This document shows, one piece after another, positions 17,218 to 24,972 of a DNA stretch of 24,972 nucleotides. How positions within the stretch are numbered: position 1 is the first letter of the stretch; each line of letters opens with the position of its first letter. Both the position numbers and the translations under genes were made by a program. The DNA is from JASBZA01 sp964345295 (lineage in GTDB: Bacteria > Bacillota > Clostridia > Saccharofermentanales > Fastidiosipilaceae), in contig CAYFQG010000019.1 of NCBI GenBank assembly GCA_964345295.1, forward strand, positions 1-24,972, given 5' to 3'. Under the pieces are notes generated by a model. The model was given only the letters and a program-made list of their open reading frames with translations, had not been told where the DNA came from and did not search any database.

Positions 17218-17246
17218 AGTATCTGCTGTTTGACACCGGAGTGCAA
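17218..17246 (-). promoter_or_regulatory. Candidate promoter of xylA
   Basis: On the minus strand TTGCAC (17241-17246), a 17-base spacer and GATACT (17218-17223) lie about 45 bases before the ATG. It would let xylA be transcribed apart from the upstream GH2 gene. Confidence 0.4.
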
Positions 17247-17281
17247 GGACATACTTGGCCTAAAATTCCGACAAGTTTGAC

Positions 17282-20200
17282 CTAGTCGGCATCATCGGCC
17301 AAAAATTGCAGCCCATAAAGGTCAAAGTCCGAGCCGGGTAAGAAGAGTAAGCTGACCTTCCACGCTCCTTTTTTCTTATCGTTTCGGAAATCTTTGGCTC
17401 TTATCTCTGTCTCGAATTCCAAGAGCTCCACGAATCTTTCGTCCTCTCTTTCGAAGACCAGGTGGATGGAGTTGGTATGGTCATGGGCCAAGCCTTCGAT
17501 ATGAATGCCCGAGCTTCCTTCCTCACCGAAGTCCATCTTACCTAAAACAATGGTCACATTGTTTCCGATATTCTCAATCCCCCGGCAGGTCCGATCAAAC
17601 GAATCGCCGTAAATCTCTTTTAGCTCTGTCGCGGCAAGCCGGTCGAAAGCCTTGGGCTGTTCCTTAAAGCAGAAGCCTTTGATGTGGGCTTTCTTGCGCA
17701 TCTCGATTCCGAACGTTTGGATACCTATGAGCTTTTCGTCCAGCGTAAAATGCTCGGTCTGGTAGGTGTTCCAGATAGAAGGTCTGACGACTTCTCTTTT
17801 CCCGATCATACGGCTACCTTCCGCATAAGGGACACCCTTCCAGAAATAGTAGACATTGTCATCGTCTAAGCTAAAGAGCGGCAAGCTGATTTCTCGACTG
17901 CCATCGGGTCCGAAATCCAGATTCTCGTAAGCGACCCAGCTCATGTGTTCTCGGTCCATACTGATACCTCTTTCGTTGCCGTTGCCGACATCACCGTGGG
18001 ACAGGCTATATAAAGAAGCGGACAAAAAGGTGTAGGGATTTAAGGTCTGAAGGCCTTTAAAATTTTGGGCTGTAAAGTCCAGAGACGAGATAAAATCGGC
18101 ATGGTCTTTGCCGTTAGTGACGGTCGCCCGAACGACCAGGTCACCGTTAGCGAAGACTTCTACCCGGGCCTTCAAGGGATCTAGCGGATCCACGGCTAAC
18201 TTGGCATTGGGTGCGTCGACACCGTGCGGATTGGTCACACGCCATGTAATATCTTGAGGCCTTGCGTAAGTCGGTAGAAGCTTGGCTTCAACGGTAAAGA
18301 CATTTTGGTCCGGCCCTAAAGCATGTGGCGCCATACTTCGAAGATCGATTTTTCGGCAAGGGATAAAGGGTTCCTTATGTGCGTCTGTGGTCGATAGCAC
18401 CTCCGCCTCCTCTAAGACAGCCGGCACATGGTCCGAAGCTTCCACTTCCAACGACCATTCAGCCGCTTCCAGCTCAGGCGAACTTGCACAAACCTTAATC
18501 TTTCCGGCCGGCCCGGTCTGTTCTACCAGGGCTAAGAGCTTGCCTGAGAAAAGCCTCATAGAATCACTCTGATAAGAAGTCCGGTCGGTAGAATCTCCGT
18601 TATTTAAATAAAGTCTTTGGCCGGGACCTTCCACCGTAAGTTGTATCTCATTATTGGCATTGGCTACAGGATTTCCTTCCCGGTCCAAGGCTCCGATTTC
18701 TAAGAAAATCAGGCCCTCCCGATGGCCTTCCGGATAGACCGGTTTAAGGCTTAATTTTGCCGCGTCGCCCGGGCTTACGTGTTCTGCCTGACTTAAGGTA
18801 TTGCCGTCAGCATCGTAGGCTTTGGCCAGCAAACGCCCCGGAGAAAAAGGTACTTTCCAATGCGCCTCTACTTTGGCCTTAGCGTGGTCTAGGTCTTGCC
18901 TACCCAAAGACTCGCCGTTCAGGAAAAGCTCCACGGAAGACGCATTAGACACCGCTAGGACATCAATGGTCTGCCCCGGATTCCAGTCCCAATAAGGATA
19001 GAGGTGGAGGACGGTTTTTTCTTCCGGATTGGTCCAGGCAGCTTGGAAATGGTAGTAGATATCCTTAGGAAAACCTGCCGTATCGGTCATGCCGAAGTAA
19101 GCGTTTTTCGTGTGATAAGGCGTCGGCTCGCCGATATAGTCCATGCCGGCCCAGAGGAATTGGCCCAAAGAAAAGGGATTTTCCAACTTACTCTCAAGCA
19201 AGAAGGGAATGCTCTTGGCCCCCCAGGAGGTCGTAGAATTTCCCAAAGAGGAACACTGCATATCGTCGTCGGCCAAAACCGCATTCTCGTAAGGAAAATG
19301 GTAGATGCCTCTGCTTTGGACCAGAGAGCCGGTTTCACTGCCGTAAATCACCCAGTCCGGGTGCTTCTCGTGGTCCTCTCGGTAAAGGCGCTCGGAATAG
19401 TTATAGCCGATGAGCTTAATATCATCAGCACACTTGCGGGTATTTTCCCAGGCCATGAAGTTGGAGCCCAGGGTTACGGGCGCGTGGTTTGCCCGGTCGG
19501 CTTTTCGGACCAGATTCGCCAAGTAGGCCAAAGTCTTACGGCCTTCTTCACTTCTGTGGGTATCGAAGATTTCATTTCCTACCGACCACATGACTACGCA
19601 TGGGTGCATGAGGTCTCTCCTGACCCAGGAGGTCACATCTTGGGCCACGTCTTCATCGAAGAAGCGCGCATAGTCGTAGGTGTTTTTGCCCATCCGCCAC
19701 ATGTCCAGGCACTCGTCGATAACCAGTAAGCCCATTTCGTCACAGAGGTCCAAAAACTCCGGTGCAAAAGGATTATGCGAGGTTCTGATGGCATTGACAC
19801 CCATATCCTGCATAATCTGAAGATTGCGACGCGCGGCTGTTTTTAGAAATTTGGCCCCCAGACCGCCTAGGTCATGGTGGAGGCAAACACCCTTTAGCTC
19901 GACTGACTGATCGTTTAAGAAAAAACCTTGGTCTGTGGTAATTTCTATTTTGCGTATGCCCAGACGGACCTCTTCCCTGTCGAGAATTTTTCCTTCATGA
20001 ATCAAGTCGGCCTCTAAGGTATAAAGATAAGGATCTTCAATACCCCAAAGCCTATAGTCTTCCAGGTCCACGCTAATTTGTTTTTCACCGCTTAAGCTGT
20101 AAGACCAAACTTCCTTGCCCTCTTGATCCAGCAGACGGAAAGTTTGGCTTAGGACCAGACAGTCCGGATTGACAATCTCGTTTCCCAATGTAAGCCTGAC

Positions 20201-20701
20201 TCCGGCATGGGCCGGGCCCGTAAAACTTTGGCCGTAAAAAAAGCTGTCCGGTTCGATGTGAGCTCTTTCTTTTACGATATACCACACATCCCTATAAATC
20301 CCGGCACCCGAATACCAGCGAGAATTGGGCTGCATGTTGACCACGTGGACCAGGATTTCGTTATCGCCCGCTTTGACGGCTTGGCTGATGTCGCAATAAA
20401 AGGACATGTAACCGTTATTGTTGCCGCCGACTCGAAGTCCGTTGACGTAAACCACAGACTCCATGTAGACCCCTTCAAAATACAGGTAGTGGGTCTTGTT
20501 TAGGTCTTCGGCTTTGACGGCCAAAACATAATGGTAATAGGCTTCTGAAGACTCGTGGAATTTCTCGGGGTCTTCAATCATGTAATCATGCGGAAGCGTA
20601 ACGTCTTTAAATAAAGAAGGCTGAGCCTTCCTGCCCCGGTCCTCGTAGGACGCCAGGGGCCATTCTTGGAAAGCCCATCCCTTTTGTAATTTCTGTTTCA
20701 C
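17282..20701 (-). CDS. Large GH2 glycosidase (beta-galactosidase/glucuronidase-like) with long C-terminal region
   Basis: An 1139-residue family 2 glycoside hydrolase. The order is a sugar-binding jelly roll (about 1-145), an immunoglobulin-like domain (150-255), then a barrel (about 260-550) with RTSHNPFAPEFLDLCDEMG, the acid/base Glu377 in SVGNEI and the nucleophile Glu456 in YGSETGS. DUF4982-like and further Ig-like sandwich domains (about 560-800) follow. The last 250-300 residues form another beta-rich module, possibly carbohydrate-binding. There is no signal peptide. The start is GTG at 20701, directly after the TAA of the oxidoreductase gene, so translation is probably coupled; a GGTGG lies about 10 bases upstream. 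Similar GH2 proteins include beta-galactosidases and other exo-enzymes, so substrate is uncertain; a xylan or pectin side-chain sugar is likely from context. Confidence 0.88.
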   Translation of the reverse strand: MKQKLQKGWAFQEWPLASYEDRGRKAQPSLFKDVTLPHDYMIEDPEKFHESSEAYYHYVLAVKAEDLNKTHYLYFEGVYMESVVYVNGLRVGGNNNGYMSFYCDISQAVKAGDNEILVHVVNMQPNSRWYSGAGIYRDVWYIVKERAHIEPDSFFYGQSFTGPAHAGVRLTLGNEIVNPDCLVLSQTFRLLDQEGKEVWSYSLSGEKQISVDLEDYRLWGIEDPYLYTLEADLIHEGKILDREEVRLGIRKIEITTDQGFFLNDQSVELKGVCLHHDLGGLGAKFLKTAARRNLQIMQDMGVNAIRTSHNPFAPEFLDLCDEMGLLVIDECLDMWRMGKNTYDYARFFDEDVAQDVTSWVRRDLMHPCVVMWSVGNEIFDTHRSEEGRKTLAYLANLVRKADRANHAPVTLGSNFMAWENTRKCADDIKLIGYNYSERLYREDHEKHPDWVIYGSETGSLVQSRGIYHFPYENAVLADDDMQCSSLGNSTTSWGAKSIPFLLESKLENPFSLGQFLWAGMDYIGEPTPYHTKNAYFGMTDTAGFPKDIYYHFQAAWTNPEEKTVLHLYPYWDWNPGQTIDVLAVSNASSVELFLNGESLGRQDLDHAKAKVEAHWKVPFSPGRLLAKAYDADGNTLSQAEHVSPGDAAKLSLKPVYPEGHREGLIFLEIGALDREGNPVANANNEIQLTVEGPGQRLYLNNGDSTDRTSYQSDSMRLFSGKLLALVEQTGPAGKIKVCASSPELEAAEWSLEVEASDHVPAVLEEAEVLSTTDAHKEPFIPCRKIDLRSMAPHALGPDQNVFTVEAKLLPTYARPQDITWRVTNPHGVDAPNAKLAVDPLDPLKARVEVFANGDLVVRATVTNGKDHADFISSLDFTAQNFKGLQTLNPYTFLSASLYSLSHGDVGNGNERGISMDREHMSWVAYENLDFGPDGSREISLPLFSLDDDNVYYFWKGVPYAEGSRMIGKREVVRPSIWNTYQTEHFTLDEKLIGIQTFGIEMRKKAHIKGFCFKEQPKAFDRLAATELKEIYGDSFDRTCRGIENIGNNVTIVLGKMDFGEEGSSGIHIEGLAHDHTNSIHLVFEREDERFVELLEFETEIRAKDFRNDKKKGAWKVSLLFLPGSDFDLYGLQFLADDAD

Positions 20702-21991
20702 TTAGTCTAAGTCCACCAAATCTTTAATGTGAATCGGAAGGCCTGATGCCATTGACTTATTGGCTGCAATACCGGTGAGGATGGAATTCACACCGTCGAT
20801 GTAGCCGGCCGCCCTATTGTAAGGATCTGCTTCCGGTTCACCGAAAATGTCATTTAGGAGTACCGGGTCGCCTCCGCCGTGACCGCCTTCGGCCATGGGA
20901 ATATCCACTTCGTAGGGCTTACCGTGCATGGGATAAACCATGAGGTGGACACCCTTTACCACGCCTTCATTCTCCGGGTCGCCTCCGCTATTTATATAAG
21001 TATTTTCTACAACATGCAGCTCCAGCCTGCCCTTGTCACCGTTAATAGCGACATTGAAACCTTCATAAGGCATGTATGCGTTAAGCGAGTAAGCCATCTG
21101 GGCTCCGTTAGCATATTGGACCAAGACACTCATCGTATCTTCAATAGAGATGCCGTCGCCGAAAACGGATTGGTCACGATAGTAGCCGTCTTCCTTCTCG
21201 GCATCCAGATACATGGCCTTGAGCCTGGGGTTGTCTTCCAGGTGAATGGCGAAGGAGTCGTCTTTGGCCACTTCAGAACCGTAAGCTCTGTTATAGAAAC
21301 GTGTCACCCCTCTGGCCTCGGCATTGGCCTTACCGTAGAACTTCAAATCGCCCAGGGCAAAGACCGTCTCCGGTGTCGTGTTCAGCCAGAAATTCACCAG
21401 ATCAAAATGGTGAGTAGACTTATGGACCATAAGACCGCCGCTGTTACGCTTGTCGCGGTGCCAACGTCTGAAATAGTCCGCACCGTGGCTGGTGTTAAGG
21501 AGCCATTCGAAGTGGACCTGGGTCACCTTGCCGATGGTATCCTTCATGATTAGGTCACGCATCATGGTGTTGTAGGGGGCATAACGATAGTTAAAGGTAA
21601 CGCGTAAGTCCCGGCCGGTTTTCCGAACCGTATCGACAATATGCTGAGCCTTCTTCTCATCGGTGGTCAAAGGCTTCTCGGTAATGACGTCACAGCCTAG
21701 CTCCATAGCCCGGCAAATATACTTGTCGTGTGTACGATCGATAGTCGTCACAATCACGAAGTCCGGTTTTTGCTCCTCGATCATTTTCTCGAAATCTTCG
21801 GCCTTATAGGTCGGTATTTCAGGATAATCATAACGGTCCTGTAAAACTTGGTTCGCATAGTTCATCCTGGTCTGATTTGTATCACAAAAAGCTTTCAGTT
21901 CAGCTGTTTCCCGGAAAGTTCCGGCAATAGCCTCATAGAAAAATCTGGCTCTGCCGCCTACACCTACTTGTACATACGTTTTTTTAGTCAT
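20702..21991 (-). CDS. Gfo/Idh/MocA-family NAD(P)-dependent oxidoreductase
   Basis: A 429-residue cytoplasmic oxidoreductase. The Rossmann domain has VQVGVGGRAR (7-16) with the dinucleotide-binding glycines and the family signature EKPLTT (105-110). The alpha/beta domain has HFDLVNFW and a long C-terminal half with EGGHGGGDP near 370, reminiscent of the His-Gly-Gly segment in larger members of the family. Such proteins oxidise sugars or sugar derivatives; some (GH109) hydrolyse glycosides by an NAD-dependent route. The ATG at 21991 has AAAGGA about 11 bases upstream, slightly far. The stop abuts the GTG of the GH2 gene, so the two probably act on the same substrate. An operator-like palindrome and weak promoter lie upstream. 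The exact substrate cannot be stated. Confidence 0.9.
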   Translation of the reverse strand: MTKKTYVQVGVGGRARFFYEAIAGTFRETAELKAFCDTNQTRMNYANQVLQDRYDYPEIPTYKAEDFEKMIEEQKPDFVIVTTIDRTHDKYICRAMELGCDVITEKPLTTDEKKAQHIVDTVRKTGRDLRVTFNYRYAPYNTMMRDLIMKDTIGKVTQVHFEWLLNTSHGADYFRRWHRDKRNSGGLMVHKSTHHFDLVNFWLNTTPETVFALGDLKFYGKANAEARGVTRFYNRAYGSEVAKDDSFAIHLEDNPRLKAMYLDAEKEDGYYRDQSVFGDGISIEDTMSVLVQYANGAQMAYSLNAYMPYEGFNVAINGDKGRLELHVVENTYINSGGDPENEGVVKGVHLMVYPMHGKPYEVDIPMAEGGHGGGDPVLLNDIFGEPEADPYNRAAGYIDGVNSILTGIAANKSMASGLPIHIKDLVDLD

Positions 21992-22093
21992 TTATATCTT
22001 TGTCCTTTCTAGGTATTGGCTCACTTTTTTCTTACTCCATCTAGGAATCTACATAAGGCGAAATACATCTGTAGATCCTATAACAACAAGGAT

Positions 22094-22122
22094 AATATAC
22101 CAAAAATTGCAAATATTTACAG
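22094..22122 (-). promoter_or_regulatory. Candidate promoter of the Gfo-GH2 operon
   Basis: On the minus strand a TATATT box (22094-22099) lies about 100 bases before the ATG. The hexamer 17 bases upstream (CTGTAA, 22117-22122) is a poor -35 box, which would fit an activator-dependent promoter. Confidence 0.35.
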
Positions 22123-22127
22123 GATTC

Positions 22128-22147
22128 GAAAATTTTGCAAAGTTTTC
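22128..22147. promoter_or_regulatory. 20-base near-perfect palindrome, operator-like
   Basis: GAAAATTTTG (22128-22137) and CAAAGTTTTC (22138-22147) are inverted copies with one mismatched pair, centred on TTTGCAAA. The site lies just upstream of the weak -35 of the Gfo-GH2 promoter, a usual place for an activator. A second TTGCAA core lies 28 bases away at 22107-22112. Confidence 0.5.
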
Positions 22148-22769
22148 AAACTCAACTGAAAGTTATAATATGATAGACTAAGAAAAATACAATTACTCAA
22201 GAGATTAAATTCTGACCTAAAATCAAAAAACACTGCCCTCTATTTAGAGTGAGCACTTATAATAATAAAGGTGGAGATCCATCATAGCTTGCCACCTTGT
22301 CATTAATTGTAGACACATCTAGCGGATGCCGCATTCTGAGCTATCTGGAACGCGCTGGCGGCTGAAGCTCGAAGAAGTATATCGTTTTTCTAATAAGCAG
22401 AGTATGGCTAAAGGACATAGTTGTTGGAATTTAAACGATCTGAAAAAATTCATTCTAGATAGTCTAAAAGCCGTTCTAGGTAGTGTTTAAGAAATCTAGA
22501 TTGTATTTAGCTACATTTAAAACCACGAAGAAGTGGAACATGCTAATCCAGGACTGAGGAAAGACCTGCAGCGAACTATCTATCCTATACGAGGATCAAC
22601 TGTTGGACAAAGTTCCCAATGCCGTCCAAAACGGGTCGTGTAACATACCATCTTTTATGAGATTATATATTAAACAACTGGCAAACGGTCGGAAATGCTA
22701 ATCAACTGGACTGTTCGCCAAGGAATCCTATCGCAGGAAATCCTATTTACATAGATTCCTTCGCGCACT
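22148..22769. other. AT-rich stretch without a recognisable gene
   Basis: About 620 bases with frequent stops in the frames examined. It holds a 7-base inverted repeat (AAGGTGG 22268-22274 with CCACCTT 22292-22298) and a 54-codon frame on + (22326-22490, starting MPHSELSGTRWR) that lacks a ribosome site and matches no family recognised here. Near-repeats also occur: TGCTAATC appears near 22550 and 22697, and CAACTGG appears twice near 22680-22710. No tRNA, intact transposase or terminator was seen. It may be eroded DNA at the edge of the AT-rich block. Confidence 0.5.
22720..22761. repeat. Inverted repeat downstream of the propeller gene
   Basis: Perfect 8-base arms AAGGAATC (22720-22727) and GATTCCTT (22754-22761), extendable by three pairs past a one-base bulge, lie 9 bases after the stop of the minus-strand gene. 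GGAAATCCTAT repeats part of the arm inside the loop. No U-run follows, so termination by this hairpin alone is doubtful. Confidence 0.4.
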
Positions 22770-24788
22770 CTAAAACGTAATAAAATCTTTGCTAGGAAAA
22801 GAATATTCTCCTTTATAATTTGATGCATTATATATAGGAACTCGTTCAGGTTTATAAATAATATTTTGTGGATTATCTGTCTGTGTGTATATCCAAAGTT
22901 CCTTATAATCCCACACAACTAGTTCATCTCTCAAATCTCCAATCAAGTCTATTGCCGCTACACATAAGGTAGGATGGCCATCTTTGGGGAACTCAACAAC
23001 TCTCAAACCTTCTCCATTAATTAAACCACCTTTTTCTGAATCCGCATTGGTTAAGATTAATTCCGAACCATCCCCAATCCAATTAACAGGGCTAAGCATA
23101 TTACCATTGAGTTCATTTTCAAATTCCCACAGAAGATTTCCATCACTATCATAAAGATAAATAATTCCTTGATGACCCCAAAAATTAGATACTGCAATTT
23201 CTAAGCCTTTTTTATTTTCGCAATAATTTCCAATAGAAATCCTTTGAGCATGACCAATTCTATCTCGATAAAGAATATTCCCTTTAAAATCTCCAATAAA
23301 AAAACCTTCTGTTCCTGCTACACACGCAAAATAGCCTTGAGAATCATTACGAAATTTCCCTGCAACTATTTCATCTACATGATCTTTCTCTATTGGATAA
23401 GTCCAAATTATATTTCCATGAGAATCTAAAAGGGTATACCCCGCCAAGATTTCGTCTAAACCATCTCCATCAATGTCGAGGGCCATTGGACAATGACCAA
23501 TATTTTTGGGACTTACAAATTTCCACAATAAATTTAAGTTTTCGTCCAAAGCATATAATCTACAATACCTATCTTTTATCAATATATCGGAAGGCCTTTT
23601 TCTCCCTCTTAAATTACAAATTTGAATTGCATCTGGATTTATTCGATCAAAAGCGTAAACTTGGTAATCAACTCCGATAAGTTGTTGATCCTCTTCATCA
23701 GAAAGTGGGGTATCCACTTGTTTTTTTACTACACCATTTCTTCCGTCTATAATTTTAATTTTAAAATCATGTCCGACTATTACCTCATCTACTCCATCAT
23801 TGTCAATATCGTAGACTTGAAACGGCATATCAGCGGAAATCTTTCCCAACATATGGCTATTAGAAGAAGGCTCTCCAAGTTGCCAAAGAATTTCCCCATC
23901 AAGATTTATAGCCGTCAGGCAACTAATAAAGCCATATGAATCCCCGCGTACCCTTTTTTGAACTTGAGCTAAAACGATAAACCACTCATCACCACCTAAA
24001 AGGTGACCAAATCTAATTTGTCGAGATGTTCCAAAGTTTTTTAGATCTATTTTTTTCCACAGTTTCATTTTGGGATATAATTTTTGAGTATTCTCTAATT
24101 CTTTTCTGCTTTTCTCCACCTTTTCTTCAATAAAATCTAAAGTCTCTTTTGACACTCTCACTTGAATATCCGTAAAGGCTGTAGGGCAATCAGATGTAAT
24201 TCCAATTTTGCCACCTCGCTTCACAAGGTCATGTTCTAAACGTAAAACTTCTATGTCATTAACAAGGCAGATTGCTATTTTACCTTCTATCTGGACTTCA
24301 AGTTTATATTCAATATCAGAGTTGCTTTCAAAAAATGCTCGCTTTAGAACTTCTACATTTTCCTTATGTCTATAAACGATTTCCACTTCTTTGTTTTTTT
24401 GAAATTGAAAAACAAGAGTATTTAAGCTGTTTTTCATGCAAAAACATACACCAGTTGAACCTTTGGTTGACAATCTTCGCACTTTAGCTGAAAGGGAATA
24501 ATCAAACCACTCATTTTTACCTGTTTGTAATGTTGGAAACATCCTATGTGGTTTATCTTTTTCAATACGCATAGATTCAATATAATGACAATTATTTAAC
24601 TCTGTGATAATCCAACTGGGACCGCTACCTCTATATGTGTAATTATTCACTTGGTCAATCCATCCTCGAGTAAAACCTTCTTTTGGGTAAAAATGATATT
24701 CTCCAAAAGCGCTTGCATCTTTATCAAAAGGAAAATCTCCTAGAGGAAAGGATGAAAAATCTTCATGAATCAAGTACTCAGTTCTCAT
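22770..24788 (-). CDS. Cytoplasmic LamG-like/beta-propeller protein, C-terminus like family 11 rhamnogalacturonan lyases
   Basis: A 672-residue protein without signal peptide. Residues about 1-212 look like a LamG/concanavalin-type beta-sandwich. A charged, helical linker follows (about 213-240). Residues 245-670 form a beta-propeller with repeated blade ends of the type Asp-x-x-Gly-x-Ile-Leu-Trp near 296, 415, 456, 500 and 548, and FG-GAP-type calcium loops DIDNDGVDE (327-335) and DIDGDGLDE (438-446). The last blade, DLIGDLRDELVVWD then LWIYTQTDN (614-639), resembles the C-terminal signature of family 11 rhamnogalacturonan lyases (Gly-Asp-x-Arg-Glu-Glu, then Ile-Tyr-Thr). Catalytic competence is not shown. 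The ATG at 24788 has AAAGGAA upstream and lies two bases after the stop of an AraC gene, so they form an operon. Its composition is clearly AT-richer than the xylan genes, suggesting separate origin. Confidence 0.7.
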   Translation of the reverse strand: MRTEYLIHEDFSSFPLGDFPFDKDASAFGEYHFYPKEGFTRGWIDQVNNYTYRGSGPSWIITELNNCHYIESMRIEKDKPHRMFPTLQTGKNEWFDYSLSAKVRRLSTKGSTGVCFCMKNSLNTLVFQFQKNKEVEIVYRHKENVEVLKRAFFESNSDIEYKLEVQIEGKIAICLVNDIEVLRLEHDLVKRGGKIGITSDCPTAFTDIQVRVSKETLDFIEEKVEKSRKELENTQKLYPKMKLWKKIDLKNFGTSRQIRFGHLLGGDEWFIVLAQVQKRVRGDSYGFISCLTAINLDGEILWQLGEPSSNSHMLGKISADMPFQVYDIDNDGVDEVIVGHDFKIKIIDGRNGVVKKQVDTPLSDEEDQQLIGVDYQVYAFDRINPDAIQICNLRGRKRPSDILIKDRYCRLYALDENLNLLWKFVSPKNIGHCPMALDIDGDGLDEILAGYTLLDSHGNIIWTYPIEKDHVDEIVAGKFRNDSQGYFACVAGTEGFFIGDFKGNILYRDRIGHAQRISIGNYCENKKGLEIAVSNFWGHQGIIYLYDSDGNLLWEFENELNGNMLSPVNWIGDGSELILTNADSEKGGLINGEGLRVVEFPKDGHPTLCVAAIDLIGDLRDELVVWDYKELWIYTQTDNPQNIIYKPERVPIYNASNYKGEYSFPSKDFITF

Positions 24789-24790
24789 AA

Positions 24791-24972
24791 TTATTCCTTT
24801 CCAAACTTTCTGTACTCTAAAGGTGTTAACCCAGTTGACTCTTTGAATAATCTCGTAAAGTGTTGAGCACTATGATAAACCAAAACTGACGCGATCTCAT
24901 AAATTTTCATAAATGTTGTTGAAAGCAGATATTCTGCTCTTGCTATTTTTAGTTCTTTCATATATTCACTAA
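24791..24972 (-). CDS. AraC-family regulator, C-terminal end (runs off window)
   Basis: The last 60 codons of an AraC/XylS-type regulator; the rest lies beyond base 24972. Visible are the linker helix (IARAEYLL), the second helix-turn-helix (MKIYEIASVLVYHSAQHFTR) and the closing GLTPLEYRKF motif, ending at TAA 24791-24793. The common pattern in the second unit is VGYSSAQYF; here it reads LVYHSAQHF, so the usual glycine is missing. The stop is two bases from the ATG of the propeller gene, so the regulator is co-transcribed with it and probably controls that module. AT-rich like its partner. Confidence 0.9.
   Translation of the reverse strand, partial: SEYMKELKIARAEYLLSTTFMKIYEIASVLVYHSAQHFTRLFKESTGLTPLEYRKFGKE

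Noticed and set aside
19004..19729. Open frame of 241 codons on + opposite the large GH2 gene
   Set aside because: Antisense to the GH2 barrel with its catalytic motifs on -, with no recognisable motif of its own.
20879..21553. Open frame of 224 codons on + opposite the oxidoreductase gene
   Set aside because: Shadow of a well-conserved Gfo/Idh/MocA coding sequence; its translation has no known motif.
22500..22660. Possible remnant of a recombinase or transposase in short frames near 22.5-22.65 kb
   Set aside because: Only scattered fragments interrupted by stops, with no diagnostic motif; similarity was too vague to name a family.
1..24972. tRNA, rRNA, CRISPR arrays and intact insertion sequences
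   Set aside because: No cloverleaf with CCA-type ends, no regularly spaced repeats and no transposase or integrase reading frame was found.

Overview
The window looks like the chromosome of a Gram-positive, probably anaerobic saccharolytic bacterium of the Bacillota (Clostridia-like). This rests on lipobox lipoproteins instead of TonB/Sus proteins, a DUF3048 (YerB-type) lipoprotein, an LplA/LplB/YtcP-type sugar ABC transporter without its own ATPase, strong AGGAGG ribosome sites and several GTG starts. Base composition is near 50% GC by eye up to about 22.0 kb and clearly AT-richer after that. A run of 100 N (4461-4560) marks a scaffold gap, so this is a draft assembly, perhaps a metagenome-assembled genome.

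Layout. (1) 1-2.66 kb: the 5' end of a glycerol kinase gene, a DUF362/2x[4Fe-4S] protein and a DUF3048 lipoprotein. The last two converge on a bidirectional terminator and have no obvious link to what follows. (2) 2.9-17.3 kb: a glucuronoxylan-oligosaccharide locus. It has two AraC regulators on +. On - it has a GH2 beta-glucuronidase relic, a GH3 beta-xylosidase, an operon lplB-ytcP-lplA-aguA (importer plus GH67 alpha-glucuronidase) and class II xylose isomerase. A SASA-type esterase lies divergent from the importer operon. (3) 17.3-22.0 kb: a Gfo/Idh/MocA oxidoreductase and an 1139-residue GH2 enzyme, joined with no intervening base, just upstream of xylA. (4) 22.0-24.97 kb: an AT-rich block with about 0.8 kb of apparently non-coding DNA, then an AraC gene (partial) followed 2 bases later by a cytoplasmic LamG-like/beta-propeller protein whose C-terminus resembles family 11 rhamnogalacturonan lyases.

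How the genes work together (inference from families). Short aldouronic acids, released outside the cell by a xylanase not in this window, are bound by the lipoprotein LplA and imported by LplB/YtcP, with an ATPase encoded elsewhere. Inside, AguA removes (methyl)glucuronic acid, the esterase removes acetyl groups, the GH3 enzyme releases xylose and XylA converts it to xylulose. None of the glycosidases has a signal peptide, which fits intracellular breakdown. The GH2/Gfo pair probably handles another side-chain sugar. The AT-rich block looks like a separate, perhaps acquired, pectin-related module.

Candidates for new biology are modest: the PL11-like intracellular LamG/propeller protein, the beta-glucuronidase relic with clustered lesions around the gap, and several uncharacterised operator-like or RNA-structure elements between genes. 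No clearly unprecedented system was recognised.
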